Positions 11,894-23,906 of a stretch of DNA of 64,000 bases are shown one piece after another. A model generated the notes under the pieces. It was given only the letters and a program-made list of their open reading frames with translations. It searched no databases and was not told the origin of the DNA. Each line of letters opens with the position of its first letter. The stretch's first letter is position 1. The position numbers and the translations under genes were made by a program. Origin of the DNA: Larix kaempferi (lineage: Eukaryota > Streptophyta > Pinopsida > Pinales > Pinaceae). The stretch lies in contig BSBM01001383.1 in assembly GCA_027924585.1 (NCBI GenBank), positions 905,001 through 969,000 on the forward strand, in the 5' to 3' direction.

Positions 11894-13320
11894 TGTAACG
11901 TCCCCTCCTACCATACCAGCTTGATAGAGAGGACGTGATGCTAAAACCGGGCAACTAGCCCCATAATTTTTAGCCAAGCATTCACATACTATAAAAGACA
12001 TATGGAATGTATAACTATAAGAAATATGCAGCGGAAAATAATATCAATTACACATTCCTCATACAATTCATCAAATAAATAATTGCAAGTTAACACAAGA
12101 GAATACTTATCTTAAACCAAGTAATCCCTTAGCAACCAGCTACGCTTCTGCAACGTTCCACCCAACCGTAGGCCAGTGTGCTCCTTAATCTCTCAGCACC
12201 ACTGCCACCCCCGAGCTGGGCATGATCTCCACAAGGAAAAAGGGGAAGACAGGCTCTCACATAGCCAAAGATACACCAGAATCATTCAAGCCAATCAGCA
12301 GTTGGGTTTCTCAGGCTGCTAAGAGATGGGCAGAGGTGAATTACTAGGCTAGTGGCTCAACCACTGAGCTATGGATACTTCATTGGGCTCATCAAGCCAA
12401 ATCTGTCCCCTTCCACTCCTGAATCTCCTGCTCACAGGTTCAAACTAAACAGGGAGGGACACAACAACCAGAAATGCAAGTGCTGGGCATTTTTGCAGTA
12501 GGATGCCCAATGATGGGATTTCAGCCAGTTCAGAAAAACGTGGGAAAGCCCAAAGCGAAATTTGGAAAAAGGGAAAACAACCCCAGGTGCATAATCTTTT
12601 ACTGAAAAATGTCCATGGGCATTTTGGGGCAAAAACGACCTCTATAATCCCCAGAAAATCGTGGTTCCCTTCTCCTAGCCACTATGCTAACCATAAACGA
12701 GTTCCCAGGCATGGAAGAATGCAAAGAAATGGTGAAAACATGAAGGAAAAACCAGAGTTCGCCCCAGGTTGCGTGAGAGAGGAAAGACTGTGGTTCAGAA
12801 TGGCTTGGGAAGGAAAAACATGGGTGATTTCTTGCCTTGCAAGAAAAAATTCGAATTCCCAGATTGATGTCTTGCCCATACCCGAAATTGGCTACCATAC
12901 CTCATCATTTCCAAGGCATTAACTGCCTCAACCACTCTTGGAAGAATTTAATGATGGGGGCATAAGCCAAAATGGGTAGTTGGGATCTCATGGGTTTTCT
13001 CATTGACACATGGATTGACTCCATTGGCTCAAGGGTTTGGTTATTTTTCCTCCCTATTCCTTGTAAGATCATGCCCCATCTCTTTGTTGCATTGCATAGC
13101 TGGTTGTGGGTTTTTTCATTAAAATTGCATATTTACATGATGTCTAAATTTACATTGTGCACGGCTAGCACAAGAACCATATGCATCTATTCTAATTGCC
13201 GATACATAAAACGATAAATCAATGGCGGGGCCTTGGCCTTGAGCTCCTCACCATGACTAAATAACAATATTTACATCATTTACAATATTAATACAATGGG
13301 GTCAATATGGGGACATTACA
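11894..13320 (-). repeat. 3' LTR of inner element (1427 bp)
   Basis: On the minus strand it runs from TGTAATGTCCCC to GGGGACGTTACA. By eye it is very close to the 5' LTR at 19201-20629, which suggests a fairly recent insertion. It contains the tRNA-Thr-like segment at 12339-12380. Confidence 0.92.
12339..12380 (-). other. tRNA-Thr-like 5' half inside the LTR (inner 3' LTR)
   Basis: On the minus strand this reads CATAGCTCAGTGGTTGAGC and then CCTAGTAATTC. The box-A-like TAGCTCAGTGG is closer to a tRNA here than in the outer LTR. No T-arm follows. Confidence 0.45.
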
Positions 13321-13334
13321 TTACCCTCCCCTTG
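13321..13334 (-). other. Polypurine tract of inner element
   Basis: On the minus strand AAGGGGAGGGTAA directly precedes the TGTAATG that opens the 3' LTR. It fixes the element's orientation. Confidence 0.85.
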
Positions 13335-13438
13335 AAATAACACTGTCCTCGGTGTTCCAACACTTCAGAAAATAAATACCCACTTTACATATGTCCAAAA
13401 TTCACAAAATGTGGTAGGTTTGTCCTGCATTTCATCTT

Positions 13439-13957
13439 TTACTTGGGTTTTTCAGGACTAAGTCCTTTGGTCTTTACAAGCTGCTCTTGCTGGCTGGGAC
13501 CTTCTAGCTCTGCATGAGGACATCGTTTTAAAACAATTCCTTCCTTTTCTTTTCCTTCCAACGGGTCCACGAACTTGGGGAATTTACTGTTGCTACCCTT
13601 TTGATATTCTCTTGTTGGGAAATCACGGAGGCAATGATTTCCTCCACATCCCCAACATTTCATTGGCGGCTTTAGCTTTTCCCAGTCCATTTCCTTTGAG
13701 ACTTCCCACCTGGAACGTTTCTTAATTGGACGATTAGATGAATGCTTCTTCATTGGTCCACTTTCCTTCCCCTTGCTGATTGCTCCCAGAATGCTTTTTA
13801 CCTCTTTTTGCAGACGAATAGAGTCCTGCAAAGCCTCATGGTTTATCTCATTCTGTTGCCTCTGTAGCTTGAGCATCTCCCCAATATTTTCTTGGGTCCT
13901 GGCAATTGTTTGAAGAAGACTTTCAGCCAACTCTAATAGCCCTCGGTCTGCTGCCAT
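13439..13957 (-). CDS. Small gag-like protein with coiled coil and zinc knuckle (172 aa)
   Basis: I chose the ATG that begins MAADRGLLEL, since the outer copy uses the same one; the open frame runs five codons further up from a TTG. Residues about 5-58 are heptad-rich (ELAESLLQ, EMLKLQRQQ, IRLQKEVKSIL) and likely form a coiled coil. Residues 65-90 are basic. Residues 101-113 hold a CX2CX3H knuckle, CWGCGGNHCLRDF, whose final ligand is Phe instead of Cys. A retroviral-type Gag would normally be about twice as long and carry a capsid domain, which I do not see. It is the only open frame in the element with any recognisable motif. It lies about 100 bp before the PPT, far from the 5' LTR, so translation from genomic RNA would need splicing or internal entry. 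I infer an RNA-binding or assembly role. Confidence 0.7.
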   Translation of the reverse strand: MAADRGLLELAESLLQTIARTQENIGEMLKLQRQQNEINHEALQDSIRLQKEVKSILGAISKGKESGPMKKHSSNRPIKKRSRWEVSKEMDWEKLKPPMKCWGCGGNHCLRDFPTREYQKGSNSKFPKFVDPLEGKEKEGIVLKRCPHAELEGPSQQEQLVKTKGLSPEKPK

Positions 13958-13979
13958 GGTCAATGGGCACAACGGAACA

Positions 13980-16900
13980 CACTTTGCTTACTAGCAACAC
14001 TTTCTTGTGCCGGCTGAAATTCATCATGGGAATTCTTTGTTAGGACAAGCATAACATAAACATTAAGATTAGTCAATTATTTTCCCAATTGACATGGAAT
14101 GTCCATGATTTATTCATGGGACTTCCACACTTTTCATGCTTCCCCAACATACACATGAACTCATTCATGTTCATCCTTTCACAGGAAATTTATTATTTCA
14201 ACATTCACAATTCATCTCAAGCAATTAAACACAATATATTTTCAGCCATGATATGCATTCAACAATCTTTTGTTTTATAAATGCTTCAATCAAAAGGAAA
14301 GAGAAGAGTAGGGGTTTCTCCCTCTTAGTCTTGTTCTATTATGGAGCTACACCATCACTGTGGTTTCATGCTCCTTAGTCTCTTTCACTTCAATGTGAAT
14401 GCTTTGACTTTCCTTTCTTGGCTATGACACTTAGTGTCTAAGGTCTGTATATGGACTTTCAACTAGGGCACCCTTCCCATTATTGCCTATAGAACCTTTG
14501 GCTACTAGGATCCACTTGTATCCACTAGCACCATCTTTCATTACTGCTCATACTGAGCTCTTTAGGACGGTCACATGTCCACATGCATCTCTAGGATTCC
14601 TTCATAATCCTTGCTTCCAGCAATACCTACACTCAAACATTGAATCAATTCACAGGTTTAGTTTATTTTCATAGAGTTTATCTCTAAACAGGAGTTTAGG
14701 AAATCATACCCAAATCATATACACACGTATATTCATAAGCAAGAAGCTGCAAGGTAACTGAATACTTATCTGTATTGCATGTCTTTACTTTATTCCACGG
14801 GATCCTTCTTTGCTTTACGAGCCTTGGATTTCCCATGAACACAATAATGAATGTTGGGCCAGCATGTAGGCTACTCCACAATCATTCGAATAGGCAATCC
14901 AGGCCAGTACGTCGACTGGGTTTATCAATCATTTCCTTTAGCAATATGCTAGGCCAGTGCTCCGACTGGTTTTATCAATTGTTTAAGGGGTGTTGGGCCA
15001 GCGTACATGCTGCTTTACCATATCAAGTAGTTAATGCCCAACTAGTCACTCTCTGGACTTATCAAGAACTTTATAGCGTTCAACCAGCTACTCCCTGGAT
15101 TTCTTAATAATTTATATCGCCCACTCATTTACTCTCTGGATTTACCACCAATTTATAGTCTTTCAGGGTCTTGCCTTCCTGCAATGACCAAGGTTTCCAA
15201 CAAAGAAACAATAGTGTATCAGCTTAGCTGTTAGAAGACTTATACTTGAAATCTTCATTATTCCAAACAAGACATAAATGAAAACGAATACTTATATGTA
15301 TTGTGTGTTTCCCCTCTGGTCCACAGGATCCTGCTTCGCTTTGCAAGCCTTTGGATCGCCTATGGACTTGGATATAGCTAATGCTTAACCAGTATGCCTC
15401 CCCATTGGCTGGATTTACCAAGCATTTGGTGGTGACCAACCAGTCCCATACCTGGTTGGCCCTCTTTAGTGCCAAGCCAGCACATTCGTCTGGGTCATCG
15501 ACCAATGGAAGGAAACTGCGCCACCGACCATTATAGGTCAAGGCTCTATTATGGAGCCATAGGCATCTCAGGGTTTTTAGTCAGTCCTCAGCGCCCGCCC
15601 TCCCACTGCTGTCCCAGTAGAGATTTTATGCCTTTACCAATGCCACCACACCTTCTTGTACCATCTGACCATTATAGGTCAAGGCTCTACTATGGAACCA
15701 TAGGCATCTCAGGGTTTTCAGTCAGTCCTCGGCGCCCGCCCTCCCACTGCTGTCCCAGTAGAGATTTTATGCCTTTACCAATGCCACCACACCTTCTTTT
15801 GTGCAAATCGATGGTTCCTTTTAGGAACTTTATAGGTGACTTTCTTGACTGCAGGTTAACATGACCCCCATTCACACAAGGATGATACCTTCTCTTATTT
15901 CACAGCCCTTCGGGCCTATCCATCCCTTCTGGTAATATTTCATGTGAGCATAGAAAGGTTGCCATTTCCCATACAGTCCCTTTGCGTACCCTTCTTCACT
16001 TTCTCCTTTTATGTGCAGTATCAATCTGCATCTGTGTAGGATGACAATACAAGAAGGATAAGCAAGCTCATCAGTATTGCTGTTCAATTCTTAACCACAT
16101 TCCATATCATTCACTACCAAGTATTGAAACACCAGGAATGCATCCATTCCCTTAGGGTGTAATCAATATTGAAAACCCTACCATGACCCAGCACCAGAAA
16201 AGGTGTGCACCCCCTTTCTGATGTGTGCCATGTAGGCCCTAATCATACTCAAGCAGTTTGCAATGATATAAATAAGATAGAGCATGCTCTGCATATTAAC
16301 CCTAATAATTTAGACATGCATGTTCTTGTCTAGGGTCACATAATACTCATTCATTTTGCATATGTGTCTCACATGCCTTTTGGGCATAGCTTTACCATCT
16401 CACTTTCATGGTTTACCGACATGCGGTTTGGCTGAGACATTATCAATGGCGTTTCACCCGAAATCCATTTCCAAAGCATGGAATCCTTCCAATCTAGTTT
16501 GGCTTTTGTAGGCCGTCACACATGGTCTTCCTGCAATGTGTCATCCTGGAACACTTTATCAAATAGCCAAACAGTCAGCAACATTTAGCAATAAGCTTCA
16601 AATATGATTGTTCCCTAACCAATCAATAGCATTAATAATTAAATTCAATATGAATTTACAATTCTGTCTCCTACAGAAATTGATTTGCTTAGCAATGAGT
16701 CTCTCTTCATATTGTTTGGCTCTTGTAAGTGGTATTACTCTGCCCATTATGGTTTCACCCTTGCTACCATACATGAACATCCACCTATAACATGTCCTCC
16801 TAACACAATTCTATATAATCCAAATAGTCATTAGCAATTATAAGCAAATTCTCAAATCTGAAATTTGTAAATCTGTTTTCCTATAGAAATTAGATTTGCA

Positions 16901-18430
16901 ACTATGAGACTATTATCATAACCTTTGGCTTCTGCACATGGTAGATCTCAGTCCTTACTATGGACTTATTCTTATTGCCATACGCAAGACTTTTCTACCT
17001 GAAAACTGAAGCTTCAATCAGCCAAACACGTTGTGAGTATCTATGCACATAATCATTCATTGCCATAACAGTCACTGAAGTGATCTCAAAATTATAATAC
17101 TCAATAATTTAAACACCTTCAACTATTTAACGTTTGAAATGCAATGAAATATATATACATTTCTATATATGCATCATTGTCACAATAAAATTGCAAGACA
17201 TAGTCACACTATCCATGCAATTTAAATAACTGTAAATACTCATTACTTCATATTCCATGCAACTCTACCCTTCTAACAGAGTGCTTTGGTATCCCATCCA
17301 TTCAATCATTCTCCTCCATTCATAGTAGCTTATGAAATGGTCTCAGGATTAGCAATAGCCCACCATTTCATCCATTATCTAACTGTATTGAAATATATAT
17401 ATATGTTACACCCATGCATTCCCACAATTCTTTTCAACATGTGTACCTACACATGCATGCATATTTACAACATTTACCGAATATTTCAATGCACATGTCT
17501 TCAATGCCATCTTGCATGATTTCATGAATACTATGCATTCAAACATACTATGGCCTAACCATGATTACTACGTACAGTATGCACTACCATGACAGGTCCA
17601 TAAGTCCTCAGTTGCTTTGGTTGTTAAACTCACAACCAATATTCACAAATGGCATGATATGAATTCATATGAATGCATTGAGGTTTCTAGAACTATAGGG
17701 TGTAAGGCTCCTTGCCTTCATTTACCCACACCTGAGCATACTTGGTAGGTTAACATTCACATTCAGGCACTCAATGCAAACCAAATAATCATAGTTTAAC
17801 TGTAGTTGAAGGGATCTTACCAAATCATTCATGCAATAAGCATAAATAACCATTACCTATATGGTTGTCATTATCATCGCTTGATGTTACCTGATCAGTT
17901 GGCCTCTTACCAAGGCTACTCTGTCCTTTTTTCCAACATCATGATCACGGATTTGTTGCACCATCCTCTCTTCATGAGGTTGTATGCAACAATCATCATC
18001 CACATCCTTAACCATGCTCCGGTTGTCTTTGGTCCTACAACCAATCTATTTTTTTGCATTTCCAGCATCCCTATGCCATAATTTTTCAGAACATAAGTAA
18101 GAGAGGAGTTAAGGAATTCTTCCCAATTCCTCATTCCATCATGGAGTTCCTCATCCACATCATAGCTAATCATTTCCTTGGCTTCCCTACCGAGCATACA
18201 AGCAATCATTAGCTATGATATTATCATGAATTAGAAATTCAACATATACATATGTGCAATCATTCATTCTTGCTATTTTCCAACCATGCAATTCTTATGC
18301 TATAAACATAAATAGTTTAAGGTGAGGCATTTTCCCTTTCATCTTCCATAATGGATATCACCACCAATTTCTTTTGCTGAGAATTCCATCCTTTATGCAA
18401 TCTGTGCTCCTCATCCCAAGAGTGCACTTC
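13980..18430 (-). other. Non-coding interior of the inner element
   Basis: This is the inverted counterpart of 5892-10600. No gene is supported. A 141-bp tandem duplication at about 15525-15805 is present here and single in the outer copy. Degenerate CCAGT...CTGGCC repeats sit at about 14850-15160. Confidence 0.7.
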
Positions 18431-18465
18431 ACACTTCAATGACTGTCTCCGGGGACGACGGGGGT

Positions 18466-18525
18466 CAAGGGGGCTTGCCCCCTTGTGGATCGCCACTGCA
18501 GGGCGAGTCGAGGGCAGCGCCCTCG
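18466..18525 (-). other. Two GC-rich hairpins (inner element)
   Basis: The hairpins are at 18466-18485 and 18509-18525. They are the same two stems as at 5844-5891 of the outer element and lie next to the T-run (A-run on the minus strand) that ends the array. Confidence 0.7.
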
Positions 18526-18544
18526 TTTTGTTTTTTTTTTTTTA

Positions 18545-18965
18545 GAAATCTCTCTGCAGCTTCGGGATGATTTGCCGAACGCTTCCGCAATTGCGGAGCG
18601 ATTTTCCGAGTGCTCCCGCAATTTCGGGCCAACTCGCCGAACTCTTCCGCATTGCAGAACGGTTCACGGAACTCTTCCGCAATTGCGGGAAAATTCGCCG
18701 AACTCTTCCGCAGTTGCGGGGAGATTCGCGGAACTCTTCCGCAATTGTGGGAAGGTTCGTCGAACTCTTCCGCAGTTGCGGGAAGCTTCGCGGAACTCTT
18801 CCGCAATTTCGGAAGAGAATTCCTTCCGCAAATTTTGGAAGAGAATTCCTTCCGCAAATTTCCTTTCGCAAATTTCGGAAAAACTCGCGGAATGCTTCCG
18901 CAGTTGCGGAGCAATTCGCCAAATGCTTCCACAGTTTTGGAAGACATTCGGGAATTCTTTCCGAA
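18545..18965 (-). repeat. 31-bp palindrome-bearing array (inner element)
   Basis: This is the same array type as 5085-5820 but shorter. Units carry the TTCCGCAATTGCGG core and are open in every frame, giving frames of over 200 codons on the antisense strand that I reject as genes. It sits between the PBS (19186-19197) and the hairpins. Confidence 0.83.
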
Positions 18966-19185
18966 ACCGTCTTAAACAAAAATTTTCAAAAACACTTAGG
19001 AAAAATTTTGAAATTTTTCTTCCTTTCAGTGATGAATGCTGCTTAGTAGGAGGTAACTTTACGCTTGCAAACTATCCACTTAGCCAGTTTAGGCCCTATG
19101 CTGCTATTTGTGGTGATCAGGAAGGGATCTTCCCTTGTAACCATAATTGGATTTGGCCCATAGAGGCCCAATGCTGCAACCAGCA

Positions 19186-19197
19186 GCTCTGATACCA
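19186..19197 (-). other. Primer-binding site, initiator-Met tRNA type (inner element)
   Basis: On the minus strand it reads TGGTATCAGAGC exactly, three bases after the 5' LTR. Confidence 0.93.
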
Positions 19198-19200
19198 AAC

Positions 19201-20629
19201 TGTAACGTCCCCTCCTACCATACTAGCTTGATAGAGAGGACGTGATGCTAAAACCGGGCAACTAGCCCCATAATTTTTAGCCAAGCATTCACATACTATA
19301 AAAGACATATGGAATGTATAACTATAAGAAATATGCAGCGGAAAATAATATCAATTACACATTCCTCATACAATTCATCAAATAAATAATTGCAAGTTAA
19401 CACAAGAGAATACTTATCTTAAACCAAGTAATCCCTGAGCAACCAACTACGCTTCTGCAACGTTCCACCCAACCGTAGGCTAGTGTGCTCCTTAATCTCT
19501 CAGCATCACTGCCACCCCCCGAGTTGGGCATGATCTCCACAAGGACAAAGGGGAAGATAGGCTCTCACATAGCCAAAGATACACCAGAATCAACCAAGCC
19601 AATCAGCAGTTGGGTTTCTCAGGCTGCTAAGAGATGGGTAGAGGTGAATTACTAGGCTAGTGGCTCAACCACTGAGCTATGGATACTTCATTGGGCTCAT
19701 CAAGCCAAATCTGTCCCCTTCCACTCCTGAATCTCCTGCTCACAGGTTCAAACTAAACAGGGAGGGACATAACAGCCAGAAATGCAAGTGCTGGGCATTT
19801 TTGCAGTAGGATTCCCAACGATGGGATTTCAGCCAGTTCAAAAAAACGTGGGAAAGCCCAAAGCGAAATTTGGAAAAAGGAAAAACAACCCTAGGTGCAT
19901 AATCGTTTACAAAAAAACTTTCATGGGAATTTTGGGGCAAAAACGACCTCTATAAACCCCAGAAAATCGTGGTTCCCTTATCCCAGCCACTATGCTAACC
20001 ATAAACGAGTTCCCAGGCATGGAAGAATGCAGAAAAATGGTGAAAACGTGAAGGAAAAACCCTTGTTCGCCCCAGGCTGCGTGACAGAGGAAAGACTGTG
20101 GTTCAGAATGGCTTGCCGAAGGCAAAACGTGGGTGATTTCTTTCCTTGCAAGCAAAAATTTGAATTCCCAGATTGATGGCTTGCCCATACCCGAAATTGG
20201 CTTCCATACCTCATCATTTCCAAGGCATTAACTGCCTCAACCACTCTTGGAAGAATTTAATGATGGGGGCATAAGCCAAAATGGGTAGTTGGGATCTCAT
20301 GGGTTTTCTCATTGACACATGGATTGACTCCATTGGCTCAAGGGTTTGGTTATTTTTCCTCCCTATTCCCTGTAAGATCATGCCCCATCTCTTTGTTGCA
20401 TTGCATAGCTGGTTGTGGGTTTTTTCATTAAAATTGCATATTTACATGATGTCTGAATTTACATTCTGCACGGCTAGCACAAGAACCATATGCATCTATT
20501 CTAATTGCCGATACATAAAACGATAAATCAATGGCGGGGCCTTGGCCTTGAGCTCCTCACCATGACTAAATAACAATATTTACATCATTTACAATATTAA
20601 TGCAATGGGGTCAAGATGGGGACATTACA
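19201..20629 (-). repeat. 5' LTR of inner element (1429 bp)
   Basis: TG...CA ended on the minus strand and adjacent to the PBS. It contains the tRNA-Thr-like segment at 19647-19688. Its outer edge at 20629 is followed by the target copy TTGGG and the resumed outer LTR. Confidence 0.92.
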
Positions 20630-20634
20630 TTGGG

Positions 20635-21429
20635 AGAAGAGAACCACGATTTTCTGGGGGTTTATAGAGGTCATTTTTGCCCCAAAATGCCCATGGACGT
20701 TTTTCTGTAAACGATATGCTCCTGGGGTTGTTTTCCCATTTTCCAATTTTTCGTTTTGGGCATTCCCACGTTTTCTGAACTGGTGGAATTCCCATCGTTG
20801 GGCATCCTACTGCAAAAATGCCCAGCACTTGCATTTCTGGCTGTTATGTCCCTCCCTGTTTAGTTTGAACCTGTGAGCAAGAGATTCAGGAGTGGAAGAG
20901 AACAGATTTTGCTTGATGAGCCCAATGAAGTAGCTCAATGGTTGAGCCACTGGCCTAGTAATTCACTTCTGCCCCTCTCTTAGCAGCCTGAGAAACCCAA
21001 CTGCTGATTGGCTTGGATGATTCTGGTGTATCCTTGGCTATGTGAGAGCCTATTTTCCCCTTTTTCCTTGTGGAGATCATGCCCAGCTCGGGGGGTGGCA
21101 GTGGTGCTGAGAGATTAGGGAGCACACTGGCCTACGGTTGGGTGGAACGTTGCAGAAGCGTAGCTGGTTGCTCAGGGATTACTTGGTTTAAGATAAGTAT
21201 TCTCCTTTGCTAATTTGATATTGCTTAAATTGATGAATGGCATGAAAATCTGGAATGTATGATGGATGTATATTGCAATCAAATTCTGCTGTGTATTCAA
21301 ATGTTTATGCATTTGCATTTCTCCATCTATAATTTGTATGAATGCTTATTTGTTTAGGTATGGGACTAGATGTCCAGTATTATTATTAGCGTCCTCTCCA
21401 TAGCCTTATAGGATAGGAGGGACATTACA
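20635..21429 (+). repeat. 3' LTR of outer element, second part
   Basis: It continues the outer LTR from AGAAGAGAACC and ends GAGGGACATTACA, followed by target copy TTATA. The tRNA-like segment here (20928-20974) has lost about six bases before the box-A-like core. Confidence 0.92.
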
Positions 21430-23906
21430 TTATAACTCCTGAACAGTTGCCCTTTTACAAGATAGACAACTTCATGATGTTGTTGGTATCACACAGCAGT
21501 TATTACATTCGATAAAATGTAAGAAGAAGAGAGCAATTCGACTTAAAATGGACTTAGAGAAGGCTTATGACAGAGTTAACTGGGACTTTTTGAGGATTGT
21601 TCTGATTCAAATAGGTGTTCCGTCATTAATTTTAAACTGGATCATGGCTTGTGTGAATACCATGAACATTGCAGTTCTTGTTAATGGTGCTCCTACTACT
21701 TTCTTCAGCTGCACCAGAGGTATTAGACAAGGTTGTTTGATGTCGCCCTTATTATTTCTGTTGGTGATCGATGGTTTGAGTAGGTTGATTACTCAAGAAA
21801 AAGTGGAGGGCAAGTTAAAAGGCATCAAAATTTCAAAGGATCTATATTTGACTCATATTCTATTTGTTGATGATGTTCTGATTGCTGGCATTGAGTCTGT
21901 TGAGGAATGGAGATTGCTGCAGGATATTATTATTCTTTTCTATAAGGCCTCTGGAATGCGGGTAAGTTTAAAGAAATCCTGTCTTTTTGAGAACCTAATT
22001 GAGAGAGAAAGGTTGGTAGATATTCAAGCACTAATGCCATATAAATGCTGTAAGCTATCTGAGGGTTTCACTTATTTGGGATTTCACTTAAAACCAAATG
22101 GTTATTTGATAAAAGATTGGGTTTGGCTCATTAAAAGATTTGAATCTAGAATTTCCCACTGGACTTATTGCTTGTTGTCTATTGGTGGTAAGCTAACCTT
22201 GGCGAAGTCTGTGTTGTTGGGAACCCCAGTTTACTGGTTCTCACTTCTTCCTGTGCCTTGTTCTGTCATTAATTCTCTCAGAAGACTTCTTTTTAAATTT
22301 TTGTGGACAGGAGGTCTGAAGAAAGCTTGTTTGTCTATGGTTGGATGGGAGAGGATTTCACTCCCTTTTATTTCTGGGGGTTGGGGGATCAAAGACCTGA
22401 CTGTTTTCAGTGAGGCTTTGTGGTTAAAAAGCCCGTGGAGAGCTATTTATGGCAGTTCTCTCTATTCTAAAGTTATTCACCAGAAGTATATCAAAACAAA
22501 AATATCTTATTGGTTAAGGAAGCCAAGGAAGAAGGTCAGGGGGGTCTCTCCTATTTGGAATGGTTTCTTGAAAGTTTATTGTTGGTTTGCTTTTGAACTC
22601 TGCTGGAAAATTGGTACTGGTAAGGAAGTGGCCATTGGTGTTGATCCTATACTAGGATTAAAAGAATTTTATAAACTTCTCCTGAACTCATAACTTTCTT
22701 GAAGAGGTCTAGACTGATCACGTTAAATTATATTGTAAAGAATGATTTGGGAGGTTATTGGTTGAATGTCGTGGATCTTCAATTGCCACCCTGGTTGGCT
22801 CAAGAATGGGAGACTTATATTCATGGACTTAATGTAGTAGGTATTCGACTTAGCAGTGATGAAGATGTGGTGGTTTGGGGCGGCAATGAAGCTTCAAGAA
22901 ATATTACTGCTCATACTACTTACAATTGCATTATCAAATGTAGGTGTATCTATCCCAATCACTGGTGGTATAAGAAAATATGGCATTGGCTTATGTCGCT
23001 TAAGCTTAAATGTTTCAGTTGGTTTCTGTTACAAGATAGGTTAAAGACGTGGGATAATCTGTCTATGATGGGTTGGATAGGCCCCAGCTTTTGTATTCTC
23101 TGCAAATATAGCTCGGAATCTGCTTTACATCTCTTTGCAGAATGTTCTTTCACATTGGAGTTATGGGAGAAATTTTACCAGTCCTTTGGTATCACGGTTA
23201 GGTGGAAGGGATCCAATCTAGTTTGTTGTTTGCAGGAGTGGATGAAAAATTGTAAAGAGTATTTGACACTACCAATCTTCATTTGCTGGACCATTTGGTT
23301 AGTTAGAAACAAGGCTACATTTGATGATCACAAGCCAGATGTGGATGGCACATTTAATCTTGTTCTGTCTCATTTTCTGCAGTATCAGATTGAGTCTTTG
23401 ACTCCAGTTCAGAGAAAGGTTGGCAATTTCCAATTTATAGTTGATAATCCTGTTCGATTTTTTGATGGAGCTACAAATTTGGGAAATTGTGGAGCTAGAG
23501 GGGTGATTTATCTAAATCAAATGCACTATTATACTCTCCGTTTGAAATGTGGCAGAGGTTCCAACATGAAAGCAAAACTATTTGCTCTGTGGTGTGTCGC
23601 TCGTGTTGCTAATATTTTTGGATTAGTAAAGGTAAAGATCTTTGGGGACTCTCGCGTTACCATCAAATGGGCTCAAGTTGAATATGACCTTAATGTTTTA
23701 AATCTTGTTAGTTGGTGTAACAGAGTTAAGAAAGAACTTGGTACTTTCAGTTCTATTTAACTTTGGAACATATATTCAGAGAATTTAATGATTAGGCAGA
23801 CAAGTTATCAAAGGTGGCACTTGAAGGCGAAGAGGATATTTTATTTTGGGATGAATTCTGGGAGAATCAGTTGATTGATTCGGGTTCCCTTAATTTTCTG
23901 AACTGA
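21430..23906 (+). pseudogene. LINE reverse transcriptase C-terminal part, zf-RVT and RNase H
   Basis: This resumes the LINE interrupted at 3491. Reading enters with ITPEQ, slips frame near 21450, then runs through RT motif A (MDLEKAYDRVNW), motif B (GIRQGCLMSPLLF) and motif C (FVDD in place of the usual FADD). A further frameshift near 22676 leads into a zf-RVT-like segment (WWYKKIWHWL to CILCKYSSESALHLFAEC, about 22965-23145). An RNase H domain follows, with FFDGAT and FGDSRV supplying catalytic Asp positions. The glutamate expected in the A-E-x-x-A-L helix is replaced (MKAKLFALW). A last frameshift near 23757 precedes the C-terminal tail ending at a TGA about 23904. Confidence 0.9.

Larger units (their letters stand above)
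11894..20629 (-). mobile_element. Inner non-autonomous LTR retrotransposon, same family, inserted in the outer 3' LTR
   Basis: This is a complete 8736-bp element in reverse orientation, flanked by CTGGG (11889-11893) and TTGGG (20630-20634), a 5-bp duplication with one C/T change. From its own 5' end it reads: LTR 19201-20629, exact initiator-Met PBS 19186-19197, 31-bp array, hairpins, long non-coding interior, gag-like ORF, PPT, LTR 11894-13320. It carries no pol. It lies tail-to-tail with the outer element, so the two form a large inverted repeat. Confidence 0.92.
3492..21429 (+). mobile_element. Outer non-autonomous LTR retrotransposon (about 9.2 kb) carrying a nested sister element
   Basis: The outer element is flanked by TTATA at 3487-3491 and 21430-21434. 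It consists of a 5' LTR (3492-4939), an initiator-Met-type PBS, about 6.3 kb of interior, a PPT, and a 3' LTR that is itself split (11248-11893 and 20635-21429). Apart from a broken small gag-like ORF at its 3' end I find no protease, integrase, reverse transcriptase or RNase H. It therefore must have been mobilised by an autonomous partner. The + orientation is fixed by the PBS next to the left LTR and the PPT next to the right LTR. Confidence 0.9.

Noticed and set aside
18485-19192. 235-codon open frame on +
   Set aside because: It is antisense to the inner element and runs through the repeat array; composition explains it.
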